Assembly (NCBI GenBank): GCA_015063385.1
Contig: SVUG01000003.1
Location: 1-64,000 of the forward strand
Reading direction: 5' to 3'
Length of the DNA stretch: 64,000 bases
From: Oscillospiraceae bacterium
GTDB taxonomy: Bacteria > Bacillota > Clostridia > Oscillospirales > CAG-272
Shown here: one piece after another, positions 24,419 through 33,269 of the stretch
Layout: every line of letters starts with the position of its first letter
How positions within the stretch are numbered: the first letter of the stretch is position 1
Translations under genes and position numbers: made by a program
The notes under the pieces: generated by a model
The model's input: only the letters and a program-made list of their open reading frames with translations
Database searches by the model: none
Told to the model about the DNA's origin: nothing

Positions 24419-24469
24419 TAGCCTATTCAAGAGAAAGCTTTTATGAGCATTATCAGCGAGGGAGAGGTT

Positions 24470-25651
24470 ATGACGAAAACGAAGAACTATAAAAAAACAC
24501 TGATTGCCTGTTATCTCGGTTTTATCACACAGGCAATATCTGCAAATTTTGCGCCACTTCTGTTTTTGACGTTTAAGGATACATACGGAATTTCACTCGA
24601 AAAAATTGCCCTTATTCCAATGGTGTTTTACTTAACGCAGCTGATAGTTGACCTTGTGGCAGTAAAATTTGCCGACGCCATCGGATATCGCACTTGCGTT
24701 ATTGTTTCACAAATGGTTTCCGCACTGGGACTTATCTTAATGGCATTTCTTCCACAGATGCTCCCTAATGCCTTCGTTGGTATTATCATTTCCGTAGTTT
24801 TTTATGCAATAGGCAGCGGGCTCGTCGAGGTTTTGATAAGTCCGATAGTTGAAGCCTGCCCGTTTGATAATAAGGCAGGTGTGATGAGTCTCTTGCATTC
24901 GTTTTACTGCTGGGGTGCTGTTGGAGTAATACTTGGCTCAACCATATTTTTCGCAATATTCGGTACGCAGTATTGGCAGATTCTTACACTGATATGGGCG
25001 ATAGTGCCGTTGCTTAACACCTTTAATTTTATTTCATGCCCGATAGAGCGATTGGTTGAGGACGGGGAAGAAATGAGTATTGGGCAGCTGCTTCGGCTTC
25101 CTTCGTTTTTGCTTATGATTATGCTTATGATATGTGCGGGCGCGTCCGAGGCAACGATGGCTCAATGGGCATCAGCCTTTACGGAATCAGCGCTTGGAGT
25201 TTCCAAAACCATAGGCGACCTTGCAGGTCCGTGCCTTTTTGCTGTTTTTATGGGACTTTCGCGCGTGTATTACGGAAAGAAAAGCGAGAAGCTAGACTTG
25301 ACAAAGGCTATGCTGGCCTGCGGACTGCTATGTGCGGTATGCTATCTTCTCGTAGCACTCTCGCCAATCTCAGTTATAGGTCTTATTGGCTGTGCTCTTT
25401 GCGGATTGTCGGTCGGAATTATGTGGCCGGGAACAATCAGCATTTCATCGCAAAAATGTTCAAGGGGCGGAACCGCGATGTTCGCCTTTTTGGCACTGGC
25501 GGGAGATATGGGTGCAGCGCTTGGTCCTGCCATGGTTGGCGGAATTGCTGATGCCGCAGGAAGCGGTCTGAAAACAGGCTTACTTTTTGCTACCGTATTT
25601 CCGGCGGTTTTGATACTCGGACTTGCTTTGCTTGTCAAAAAGCTCGACTAA
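24470..25651 (+). CDS. Major facilitator superfamily transporter
   Basis: 393 residues with about twelve hydrophobic helices in two halves. The first loop contains VAVKFADAIGYRT, the MFS loop 2-3 signature in weak form; the equivalent loop in the second half has MGLSRVYYGK. It resembles sugar/fucose-permease-like MFS members, but the substrate cannot be called. ATG 24470 is preceded by GAGGGAGAGG, better than the track's 24443. It is a single gene with its own promoter and terminator. Its position after purL suggests no functional tie. Confidence 0.85.
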   Translation: MTKTKNYKKTLIACYLGFITQAISANFAPLLFLTFKDTYGISLEKIALIPMVFYLTQLIVDLVAVKFADAIGYRTCVIVSQMVSALGLILMAFLPQMLPNAFVGIIISVVFYAIGSGLVEVLISPIVEACPFDNKAGVMSLLHSFYCWGAVGVILGSTIFFAIFGTQYWQILTLIWAIVPLLNTFNFISCPIERLVEDGEEMSIGQLLRLPSFLLMIMLMICAGASEATMAQWASAFTESALGVSKTIGDLAGPCLFAVFMGLSRVYYGKKSEKLDLTKAMLACGLLCAVCYLLVALSPISVIGLIGCALCGLSVGIMWPGTISISSQKCSRGGTAMFAFLALAGDMGAALGPAMVGGIADAAGSGLKTGLLFATVFPAVLILGLALLVKKLD

Positions 25652-25668
25652 ATATTTTTAATGCTAAA

Positions 25669-25700
25669 TAAAAAGACTAGCGAAAATCGCTAGTCTTTTT
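25669..25700. terminator. Bidirectional terminator after the MFS gene
   Basis: AAAAAGACTAGCGA-AAA-TCGCTAGTCTTTTT, a perfect stem with T-runs on both strands, between convergent genes. Confidence 0.9.
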
Positions 25701-25730
25701 ATGCTTTTGTGGTTGAGCGCTACCGTTTTT

Positions 25731-28700
25731 TTACGCGCGTTTTTCTTTTTTATTTTTTCTTCTGTATACGATAGACGCTACGACGGCAACAAGGAGAAGA
25801 ATTATACCGATAGAGAGAAGCGAAATTGCAATGATTTTTGGCGTTTTTTTAACAACCGCAATTCTTACCTCGTCCTCCTCGGTGTCAAAGGTCAGATAGC
25901 TGCCAAGCTCCTTTGCATCGATTTCCTGCCATACGCCTTCCTCGTTTATATAAAGCGTCACATCGTACTCGCTTGGCAGGAAATGTATATTATGCCCATC
26001 GCTCTTGTCTTCTGGTATGTAAACATTCCAGCATTCAAGAATTTCGTAGGTTAAAAACAGTCTTTCGTCAAGTGAGGATATCCCGTAGGGCAGAGGACTC
26101 TTTGTGAGTGCGATTTTGTCCTTGTCGGTGAACTTTCCGCTGACGAGGAATATTTCCTTGCCATTATCGCGTTTACTTCCACTTTCTATTGCGGTGACGT
26201 ATGGCTTATATACCGCGTGCACCACCGTGTCAAATGTCAGATTTTTTAGCTCTGTAGTATCCCAGTATCCGTAGTGCCCCTCTTTTTCAGGTACTTCGGG
26301 GAACACCTCGTCACCAAAGCTTTCACCAAATCCGTGCTCCAGCGATTTTACCACCTCGCCGTCTGCGACGAAATCAAGCCTGAAGCTGTGGAATCCCGCA
26401 GGTACGAACCTGCGCTTTGCAAGCTCCTCGTAGGTAATAGGCTCTGCCTTGCCTTGATAGCTCACGCGGTCAATGCCCGAAAGAGTGTCAGAAACGAAGA
26501 GGTTGCTCTCGTACTCACCGACATTAACACCCGCGATAGCACCTGCATACTGCTCGCATCTTGTGATAATTACCATTGAGTAGCAGTCTTTTACAAGGCT
26601 ACAGTCACCCGAGTAGTCCTCACTGACACCCGAGCCAATGATACCTCCGACGTACTTACCGCCTGCGAGAGAGCATTTTGCATAGCAGGTGGAAATAAGC
26701 CCCGCGCTGATACCTGAAATACCGCCAACGTAATCGCCGTTTTCACTCTCTACAATCGAGTAAGCCTCACAGTCGTAAAGTGTGCCGAAGTCCATTTTAC
26801 CGACCACTCCGCCCACCGCGTCATATTTTGCCGTCACCGAGCCGCGATTTATTGAAGCGTGAATTACTGCCTTTAATTTATAATACTTTTTCTCGGTCAC
26901 AGACATCTCGGGACTCAAATCGTCCTCGGGGTCGAGTGCATATTCAATGCCGATAGCACCTGCAATACCTCCTACGTTGATGTCTGCGTAAACGCTGCCG
27001 AAATTATGCGAGGCGAATACCTTTCCGTAGGTGACCTCACCAATTTCCTCCTCACTTACGCCCTTGTCAATAAAATCGGTGTCGTTAAGACCGTAAATCA
27101 TGTCCACGGCGGTGTCCGAGATGCGCTTGGCGCATATGTTAATTTCGCTGAGTATGTCTATCAGCTCGTCTGAGAGTGATGTGACGTCAAGGTTGAGAAG
27201 CTTCAGCTCCTTTTCCATAGCCTTCAGCGATACGAACAGCTCTCCCGCCTCGACCTTTATATCCTCACTCGGTGAAGGGAGCTGTATCGGGGTGACACCA
27301 TTCAGGTAGGTGATAAGCTCGTTTATCTCGACTGCTATATCACCAATCAGCTCGGTTGCTTTTTTTATGCTTGAGATAGAGTGACCGAGGTGTGCGAGCG
27401 TGACGTCAAGTGCGTCTGATAGTCCCTCTAGGTCCTCTATTGCATCGGATAGGTAGCCGAACGTGAGTTCGATGTGTTCAGCGGAGGTGACAAGCTCGCC
27501 GAGTCCTTTAGTAATCAGCGAAAGCCCCTCTTCCATTTTCTTAAAATCAAGCGATATATTGTTTCCAAGCTCGCTAGTGCCGTCGGAAATTACGGAAATC
27601 GCATCCGACATGTCAAGAAATGCTCCCGCCATATCCGAGATGCCGTCTGCAATTTTTTGCATATCGGGGCTGCCTTGCTCTAGCGCCTCTGCTATATCGT
27701 CAAGAGCTGAGGAAAAGCTCGTGAGCGCACTTGATAAATTTGTGAGTCCCGTGAGAATATTTTTGAGTGCGTTCTTGGCTGCTTCCTCGTCGTTTACGAT
27801 TACCGCGCTTTTTAATGCGCTTATTCCGTCGCTTATATCTGAGACGCTCTGACCGATTACGTTGGCGGCAGCCTCTGCACTGTCCATAGCGAGCTGCATA
27901 TCCGAAAGCGCATCCTTTCCGAAGCCTGAAACGCTGTCAAGGGAGTCAATAGTCTTTTCAAGATAATCAAGACTTTCTGCGAGTGCGTCTGAAACGTCGG
28001 GCAGGGGAGCCGTCACGTCTGCGAGTAGCTTAAGGGTTTCCGAAAGCACCTCGCTCGCACGGTTGACCTCTGCGGTCAATCCGTTTCCGTAGTCGCCAAG
28101 AGCATTCATAATAATTTCAAGCGAGTCGGTCGAATCCTCCAGATGAGTAAGAATTTTGTCAATTCTTCCCGAAACGGTAGGCACGGCATCGCTTGCGGCA
28201 TTTGCCGCGTCGTCAACGAGGCCGTTCAGGATGTCAAGCTCGCCCTTGAGTCTTGCAAGCAGGTCCTCGGACAAATCGTAGGTGATATAAGGCTCCATTT
28301 GACCGACGACACCGCCGACGTCCTTTCTACCGAACACTGCACCGTGATTCTCGTTGTTTGCAAGATGTCCCGCGCTTCGTCCGACGATACCGCCGACGTT
28401 GTATCCGATATGCTTGTAGCCTATTTCAGCAAAATTTTTGCATCCGAGCAGCATACCGGTGGAATATCCCGTTATACCGCCCGTGTCGCTCGCCCCCGTG
28501 CCCATAATTGAGGGCAGCTTCTTTATATCAAGCGTGAGCAAAAGGTTAAGCTCATCGAGCGAAAGGCTGGGAGTTATGCTGACGGTATTTACTCTTGCCG
28601 CGTTTTCCGAGCCGGATATAAGTCCCTCGTTGCTTCCTGTAATACCGCCTGTGCGGCTCTCGCCTATTATCTCACCCTCTGTGTAGCACTCCTTGAGCGT

Positions 28701-29210
28701 TCCTTCGAGGCGGTTGATGCCTGCAATACCGCCGACGTCGGATTTTCCAATAACAGTACCGACGAAACGACAGGATTCAACACTACCTGCATTATCACCG
28801 ACTATGCCGCCGACCTTTCCCTTATCGCCCGATGGAACTATCGTTCCGATGACGGTGAGATTTTTAACTACACCCTCAACGCGAATTTCGGAGAAAAGTC
28901 CCGCGGGGGAATATGCCCCCTCAATATTAAGACCGCTTATAGTGTGTCCCTGACCGTCAAAAATACCGCTGAAGCTCGGGATAGGCTCAAACGCCTCACC
29001 GCCAAGCTCAATATCCGCATCAAGAAGCACGGTTTTACCTCTCGACCAGGAGTCAAGAGAGCAGCTTTTAGCAAATTCGACAAGCTCTGACTTGCTGCTT
29101 ATGTAAATTACCTCATCATCGGCATAGCTTACGAGAGGAGAAAATGCACACAACAGGATGCTTGTAATGATAGTGCATAAAAGTATTGCAGAAATTTTAC
29201 TTTTCTTCAT
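25731..29210 (-). CDS. Large membrane-anchored GLUG-repeat / coiled-coil surface protein
   Basis: 1159 residues. A signal peptide (~1-30) is followed by about six GLUG-type repeats (VGGIVGDNAGSVESC style, ~110-325). Next comes a ~390-residue helical/coiled-coil stretch rich in Leu, Ser, Asp and Glu, then a second block of GLUG repeats (~745-900). A beta-rich domain, one transmembrane helix (~1125-1147) and a basic tail complete it. So it is exported and held by its C-terminus. The start was moved to ATG 29210 (GGAGGG), overlapping the MMPL gene end by 14 bases, so translation is probably coupled. It may be the extracytoplasmic partner of the MMPL exporter. Confidence 0.8.
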   Translation of the reverse strand: MKKSKISAILLCTIITSILLCAFSPLVSYADDEVIYISSKSELVEFAKSCSLDSWSRGKTVLLDADIELGGEAFEPIPSFSGIFDGQGHTISGLNIEGAYSPAGLFSEIRVEGVVKNLTVIGTIVPSGDKGKVGGIVGDNAGSVESCRFVGTVIGKSDVGGIAGINRLEGTLKECYTEGEIIGESRTGGITGSNEGLISGSENAARVNTVSITPSLSLDELNLLLTLDIKKLPSIMGTGASDTGGITGYSTGMLLGCKNFAEIGYKHIGYNVGGIVGRSAGHLANNENHGAVFGRKDVGGVVGQMEPYITYDLSEDLLARLKGELDILNGLVDDAANAASDAVPTVSGRIDKILTHLEDSTDSLEIIMNALGDYGNGLTAEVNRASEVLSETLKLLADVTAPLPDVSDALAESLDYLEKTIDSLDSVSGFGKDALSDMQLAMDSAEAAANVIGQSVSDISDGISALKSAVIVNDEEAAKNALKNILTGLTNLSSALTSFSSALDDIAEALEQGSPDMQKIADGISDMAGAFLDMSDAISVISDGTSELGNNISLDFKKMEEGLSLITKGLGELVTSAEHIELTFGYLSDAIEDLEGLSDALDVTLAHLGHSISSIKKATELIGDIAVEINELITYLNGVTPIQLPSPSEDIKVEAGELFVSLKAMEKELKLLNLDVTSLSDELIDILSEINICAKRISDTAVDMIYGLNDTDFIDKGVSEEEIGEVTYGKVFASHNFGSVYADINVGGIAGAIGIEYALDPEDDLSPEMSVTEKKYYKLKAVIHASINRGSVTAKYDAVGGVVGKMDFGTLYDCEAYSIVESENGDYVGGISGISAGLISTCYAKCSLAGGKYVGGIIGSGVSEDYSGDCSLVKDCYSMVIITRCEQYAGAIAGVNVGEYESNLFVSDTLSGIDRVSYQGKAEPITYEELAKRRFVPAGFHSFRLDFVADGEVVKSLEHGFGESFGDEVFPEVPEKEGHYGYWDTTELKNLTFDTVVHAVYKPYVTAIESGSKRDNGKEIFLVSGKFTDKDKIALTKSPLPYGISSLDERLFLTYEILECWNVYIPEDKSDGHNIHFLPSEYDVTLYINEEGVWQEIDAKELGSYLTFDTEEDEVRIAVVKKTPKIIAISLLSIGIILLLVAVVASIVYRRKNKKEKRA

Positions 29211-31650
29211 TGTGTGCGCCCTCCTTTTCATCACTTGTGGTATCTGAAAGCAAAGTAAGATTTACATTTCCGTCAATTATAGCGTCAATTACACCATTTA
29301 CAGTGCCGTTTATCTCGCCTTTTACGCGACCGCTTACGCGTACCGTTCCGCGCTCTTTTTTCTCCTTCTTCTCCCACAGTGAGAGCTTGAAGGAGGTCTT
29401 ATCCACAACGCCGTCACTAAGCAGCAGAAGCTGAGGAAGCACGAACAGCACGAGAATAACCGAAATTATAGTTCCGCGTCCGAGGTTGATACCAAGGCTG
29501 GATATAGTTGCCTCGCTTGATAGATAACCAATAAGCAATCCTGTGATAGCAAGTATTGCACCCGAGGTGATAACCGTCGGGAATGCAAAATTCATAGTTT
29601 TTATAATTGCTTCTCGCTTAGACATTTTGCGCTTTAACTCGTTATATCTTGTTGCTATAACTATCGCGTAGTCGATATTTGCTCCCATCTGTATTGCCGA
29701 GATTATCTGATAACCAAGGAAGAACAGCGGTGTGCCAAGAAGCGAGGGAATGGAGAAGTTAATCCAGATAGCGCCTTGAATGACGAGTATGAGTATTACA
29801 GGCATTATCAGGGATTTGAAGGAGAAGAGAAGAACGAGCAGAACGATTATAATCGACACCGCTGTAACTACGATATTATCGAGCTTGAAGGCGTTCTTGA
29901 AATCCTCTGCGGTGGTCGAGTTGCCGACGAGATAGATATTCTCCTCGCCGTAGTATTTTTCTGCCGTAGCCCTTACTTTGTCAAGGAACTGGAAGGTTTC
30001 CTCGCTGTCCTCGGGCAAATCTATGTAAAGCACCATTCGATTGTAATTTTCACCAACCATCTGGCTTTTTGCACTCATTATCATCTCCTTGCCATCGGTA
30101 AGCATAGCACCCTGCTCACCGTCGAGAGAAATGAGACCGGAGTCAATCTGCTCTATGACGAATAAGAACATATCTATAAGCGGCACTCCGTAGGAATCGA
30201 GGTCGTTTATGATAACTCCTATCTTCTCCTGCTCTGCAGCGTAAGCCGCATACACTAGCGCTGCCATTTCATAGTCGAGATTTGCAAGCTCGGAGAACTG
30301 TCTCGGCGTCAGCTTATCTGCAAGAGTATATCCGTCTATTGCCTCCACGTTTGCAAGGCCCATGGTCGAGGAAACCTCCTCAAAGCTATCAAGCTCTGCG
30401 AGCAGCTCCTTTTCCTTATCATAATCTCCCGTGGGGACGATGAGAGCCAGCATATTAGTCGAGCCGAAGTTGTCGCTTATAAGCTTCTTTGCCAGTGTCT
30501 GTTCATTTAGCTTTGCCGCCTCCTGACTCGTATAGCCATATGCAAACGGACAGTTGCTTGAAAGAATTATAGCGGCAATTACCAGGATAGCAAATATCGG
30601 AGCAACCACCTTGCGCGATGCGTAGGCGAACTTGCCGATAAATGATACGTCGGGAATAAGACTCTTGTGCTCGGTTTTTTTCATAATATTGCCGAAAACC
30701 ATAAGCAATCCCGGCATGAATACAAACACCGACAGCATAGCAAAGAATATAGCCTTGATAAGACAGATGGCCATATCAGGTCCCAGCTTGAACTGCATAA
30801 ACAGCATTGCCGCCATACCTCCGATGGTGGTCAGTGAACTGCCTGCAACCTCGGGAATGGAGCTTCTCAGAGCTACTACGGCAGCATCTCTTTGTGAGAG
30901 GTGTCTGCTCTCCGCCTTATAGCGATTTATCATAATAACCGCATAGTCGAGCGAGAGTGCAAGCTGAAGCATGCTCGTCACGGAGTTTGAAACGAATGAA
31001 ATTTTACCGAATACAAAGTTCGTACCCATATTCAGTATCATAGCCACGAGAAATGTCAGAAGAATGACGGGAACCTCCATGACCGTCCTTGAGGTCACAA
31101 GAAGCATCAGGAGTATGATGACCGAGGCAACGCCCATAATAAGAATTATTTCCTTATCCAGCATCGCCTCCAAGGGATTTCCAACGTCGGAGCTGACGTA
31201 AATATCGTAGTCCGAGAGCCGTGACTTCAGTAGTTCGAGAGACTCAATCGCTTCCTCTGAGGAGGAAGTGCCGTTGAAAATAATAGAGTAATACGCAGAC
31301 AAATTATTATAGTGCGCTGTCGTGTCGTCAAATTCAACGAGCTGAACGCCCTCTGTGTCCAGAATTTCTCTGTAAATTCGCTGTGCATCGTCAAGCGTGA
31401 CGTTCGCCACCATTATTTGTGCCGTGCCGGGCATTATGAACTCCTCGTTCATTATCTCCACGCCCTCGCGCGAGGGAGATTTATCGGGAAGAAAGCTTGT
31501 CAGGTCGTTCTCAACCTCAATCCAACCGATAGAGAAGAACGAGAATATCACTCCTGCGATAACGAGTAGGAAAATCAGTTTTCTCTTATCAACTATCCAT
31601 TCGGACACTCTGTATAGAAAATCAGTTTTTCCTATTTTCTTTTCTTTCAT
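29197..31650 (-). CDS. MMPL/RND-family exporter
   Basis: 817 residues with the two-fold RND layout: TM1, a large extracytoplasmic loop (~45-165), TM2-6, then the same again with TM7 (~380), loop (~400-570) and TM8-12. Characteristic are LALSLDYAVIMINRY in the first half and MGANIDYAIVIATRYNE in the second, where the Asp residues correspond to proton-relay positions of MmpL/HAE proteins. It is a proton-driven exporter, probably of lipids or hydrophobic compounds. It is first in an operon with the GLUG protein, and a TetR gene diverges upstream. The ribosome binding site is GGGAGAGGTG. The tail after TM12 is Val/Asn/Asp-rich and odd. Confidence 0.9.
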   Translation of the reverse strand: MKEKKIGKTDFLYRVSEWIVDKRKLIFLLVIAGVIFSFFSIGWIEVENDLTSFLPDKSPSREGVEIMNEEFIMPGTAQIMVANVTLDDAQRIYREILDTEGVQLVEFDDTTAHYNNLSAYYSIIFNGTSSSEEAIESLELLKSRLSDYDIYVSSDVGNPLEAMLDKEIILIMGVASVIILLMLLVTSRTVMEVPVILLTFLVAMILNMGTNFVFGKISFVSNSVTSMLQLALSLDYAVIMINRYKAESRHLSQRDAAVVALRSSIPEVAGSSLTTIGGMAAMLFMQFKLGPDMAICLIKAIFFAMLSVFVFMPGLLMVFGNIMKKTEHKSLIPDVSFIGKFAYASRKVVAPIFAILVIAAIILSSNCPFAYGYTSQEAAKLNEQTLAKKLISDNFGSTNMLALIVPTGDYDKEKELLAELDSFEEVSSTMGLANVEAIDGYTLADKLTPRQFSELANLDYEMAALVYAAYAAEQEKIGVIINDLDSYGVPLIDMFLFVIEQIDSGLISLDGEQGAMLTDGKEMIMSAKSQMVGENYNRMVLYIDLPEDSEETFQFLDKVRATAEKYYGEENIYLVGNSTTAEDFKNAFKLDNIVVTAVSIIIVLLVLLFSFKSLIMPVILILVIQGAIWINFSIPSLLGTPLFFLGYQIISAIQMGANIDYAIVIATRYNELKRKMSKREAIIKTMNFAFPTVITSGAILAITGLLIGYLSSEATISSLGINLGRGTIISVILVLFVLPQLLLLSDGVVDKTSFKLSLWEKKEKKERGTVRVSGRVKGEINGTVNGVIDAIIDGNVNLTLLSDTTSDEKEGAHNEEK

Positions 31651-31672
31651 AAAGCACCTCTCCCATTAAATC

Positions 31673-31701
31673 TTGACAATTTTACATTTTAATATTATAA
31701 T
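31673..31701 (+). promoter_or_regulatory. tetR promoter
   Basis: TTGACA, 17 bases, TATAAT: exact consensus, reading toward the TetR gene. It overlaps the opposing MMPL promoter. Confidence 0.85.
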
Positions 31702-31713
31702 ATAATCATTCAA
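31686..31713 (-). promoter_or_regulatory. MMPL operon promoter
   Basis: Minus-strand TTGAAT, 16 bases, TAAAAT. It overlaps the tetR promoter, so the two polymerases would compete. Confidence 0.55.
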
Positions 31714-31733
31714 AACACAACGACTAATATTAA

Positions 31734-31766
31734 CCAAAAATATAATTTTGGACTCTGTGACCAAAA
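31734..31766. promoter_or_regulatory. Candidate TetR operator
   Basis: Three half-sites, CCAAAA, TTTTGG and CCAAAA, give two overlapping palindromes (CCAAAA-6-TTTTGG and TTTTGG-9-CCAAAA). They lie in the tetR leader and just upstream of the MMPL -35 box. Confidence 0.55.
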
Positions 31767-31785
31767 AAGTACAGAAAGGATAGGC

Positions 31786-32346
31786 ATGAAAAGGGAATAT
31801 CGCAATTCTACAAGGACGAAAAAAATGATAAGAACGGCGTTTGCAGAGCTAATCGGTGAGAAGAAAATGATTGCTAATATAAGCGTCTCGGAGCTTGCCG
31901 AGCGCGCCGATATTGCCAAAAGCACCTTTTATAATCACTATGATGACATATACGCCGTTGCCGACGAGCTGTACCGTGAGCTCGTTGATAGTCTTAACAC
32001 GGTTATTGACGAGATGGTTGCAGACCATACTAGTGACTATCGTGTTTATCTTGAAAAGATTTTTGATTTCCTGAAGGAAAATGAGGAGATTTACCGCAGG
32101 GTATCGACATCGCCCGACGCATTTTTGTTTATAGAGCAGATAAAGCATCTCGTTTTAAGGCGCGTGTTTTCACAGGCGCGCTTTCTCGGTGCGGCAAAGT
32201 CGCCGGAGGAAGAATATATACAAATGCATTTTCTCACCAATGCATGTGTTGATATTATGGTGAATTACTACAGAGGAGATATAAATATTTCCTTTGACGA
32301 GCTGAAGGCCGCGGTGCTTAAGCTTCTTGAAAAAATGCTTACCTAA
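31786..32346 (+). CDS. TetR/AcrR-family transcriptional regulator
   Basis: 186 residues. The N-terminal helix-turn-helix ISVSELAERADIAKSTFYNHYDDIYAV is typical, of the TetR_C_33-like group common in Firmicutes. The C-terminal helical domain (~80-186) would bind a ligand. It is divergent from the MMPL operon and shares its promoter region, so it most likely represses the exporter until a substrate appears; this is inference from arrangement. The ribosome binding site is GAAAGGA. Confidence 0.9.
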   Translation: MKREYRNSTRTKKMIRTAFAELIGEKKMIANISVSELAERADIAKSTFYNHYDDIYAVADELYRELVDSLNTVIDEMVADHTSDYRVYLEKIFDFLKENEEIYRRVSTSPDAFLFIEQIKHLVLRRVFSQARFLGAAKSPEEEYIQMHFLTNACVDIMVNYYRGDINISFDELKAAVLKLLEKMLT

Positions 32347-32347
32347 C

Positions 32348-32381
32348 AAAAAAGCTACCCAAATTAAAGGGTAGCTTTTTT
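32348..32381. terminator. Bidirectional terminator containing the ytqA-like stop codon
   Basis: AAAAAAGCTACCC, loop, GGGTAGCTTTTTT. The loop carries the TTA that is the stop codon of the convergent radical SAM gene. Confidence 0.88.
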
Positions 32382-33269
32382 ATATTCTTTTCCTTGATAT
32401 GCGCCTCGCATTTGCATAGCGGTGACGATAGCCGAAATGATTTCGTGCTTATTTCTGTTCCAGTCGGGTGCGATAAGCATATCTCTCGGGCAGTCGCCTG
32501 TCAGACGGTGAATCACTGTCCCGGGGTGCAGATGCGTAATGATATATAACGCTGCGTCAACGTACTCTGCCATGGACGGCGGGGTATATTCGCCCGCACG
32601 GTACATATCCGCAAGGCGTGTGCCCTCCATGACGTATATTGAGTGGATTTTAACGCCGAAAAGCCTGAAGCGCGAGATATATTCAACGGTATTTTTTACG
32701 CTTTCGATATTCTCACCGGGAAGCCCTACGATAAGATGCACCACTACGGGTATTTCGTAGCGGTTAAGGATTTCCATAGCGCAATTAAATGCATCTTGTC
32801 CGTATCCGCGGTTGATAATCTCTGCCGTTTCGTCACTTGCGGTCTGAAGTCCCAGCTCAACCCACACGTCAACGCGCTCCTTGTACGAAGCGATAAGAGC
32901 AGCAATCTCCTCGTCAATGCAGTCTGGCCTTGTGCCTATTGCCAGCACCCTTATGCGCTCGTCTACGAGAGCTGCATCGTACCGTTCCTTTAAGACACTG
33001 ATGGGTGCGTAGGTGTTTGTGAAATTCTGAAAATATGCAACAAACTCCTCGTCCTCGTCGGCAGAGTCCAGCACCGAGCGCACCTGCTCACCGATAGATT
33101 TGAGGGGGTTAATATGCTCGCCGGCACCTCGCTCACCGCAGTATATGCAGCCACCAGTGCCGCATTTTCCGTCGCGGTTTGGACATGAAAAGCCTGCGTC
33201 AATGCATATTTTTCCTAGTCTCTTACCATATCTTTGCCTTAAATATCCGCTTAAATTATTGTAAAGCAT
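32364..33269 (-). CDS. Radical SAM protein, YtqA/TIGR01212 type
   Basis: 301 residues. The radical SAM cluster motif is at residues ~24-41 in the spaced form typical of this group, FSCPNRDGKCGTGGCIYC, followed by the RVLAIGTRPDCI and WVELGLQTASDETAEIINRGY strands and VVVHLIVGLPGE. The family resembles bacterial Elp3-like proteins without the acetyltransferase domain; its substrate is not established. I start at ATG 33269, which overlaps the stop of the GH43 gene as TGATG, instead of the track's GTG 33281. The shared overlap suggests co-translation, although the two functions look unrelated. Confidence 0.85.
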   Translation of the reverse strand: MLYNNLSGYLRQRYGKRLGKICIDAGFSCPNRDGKCGTGGCIYCGERGAGEHINPLKSIGEQVRSVLDSADEDEEFVAYFQNFTNTYAPISVLKERYDAALVDERIRVLAIGTRPDCIDEEIAALIASYKERVDVWVELGLQTASDETAEIINRGYGQDAFNCAMEILNRYEIPVVVHLIVGLPGENIESVKNTVEYISRFRLFGVKIHSIYVMEGTRLADMYRAGEYTPPSMAEYVDAALYIITHLHPGTVIHRLTGDCPRDMLIAPDWNRNKHEIISAIVTAMQMRGAYQGKEYKKATL

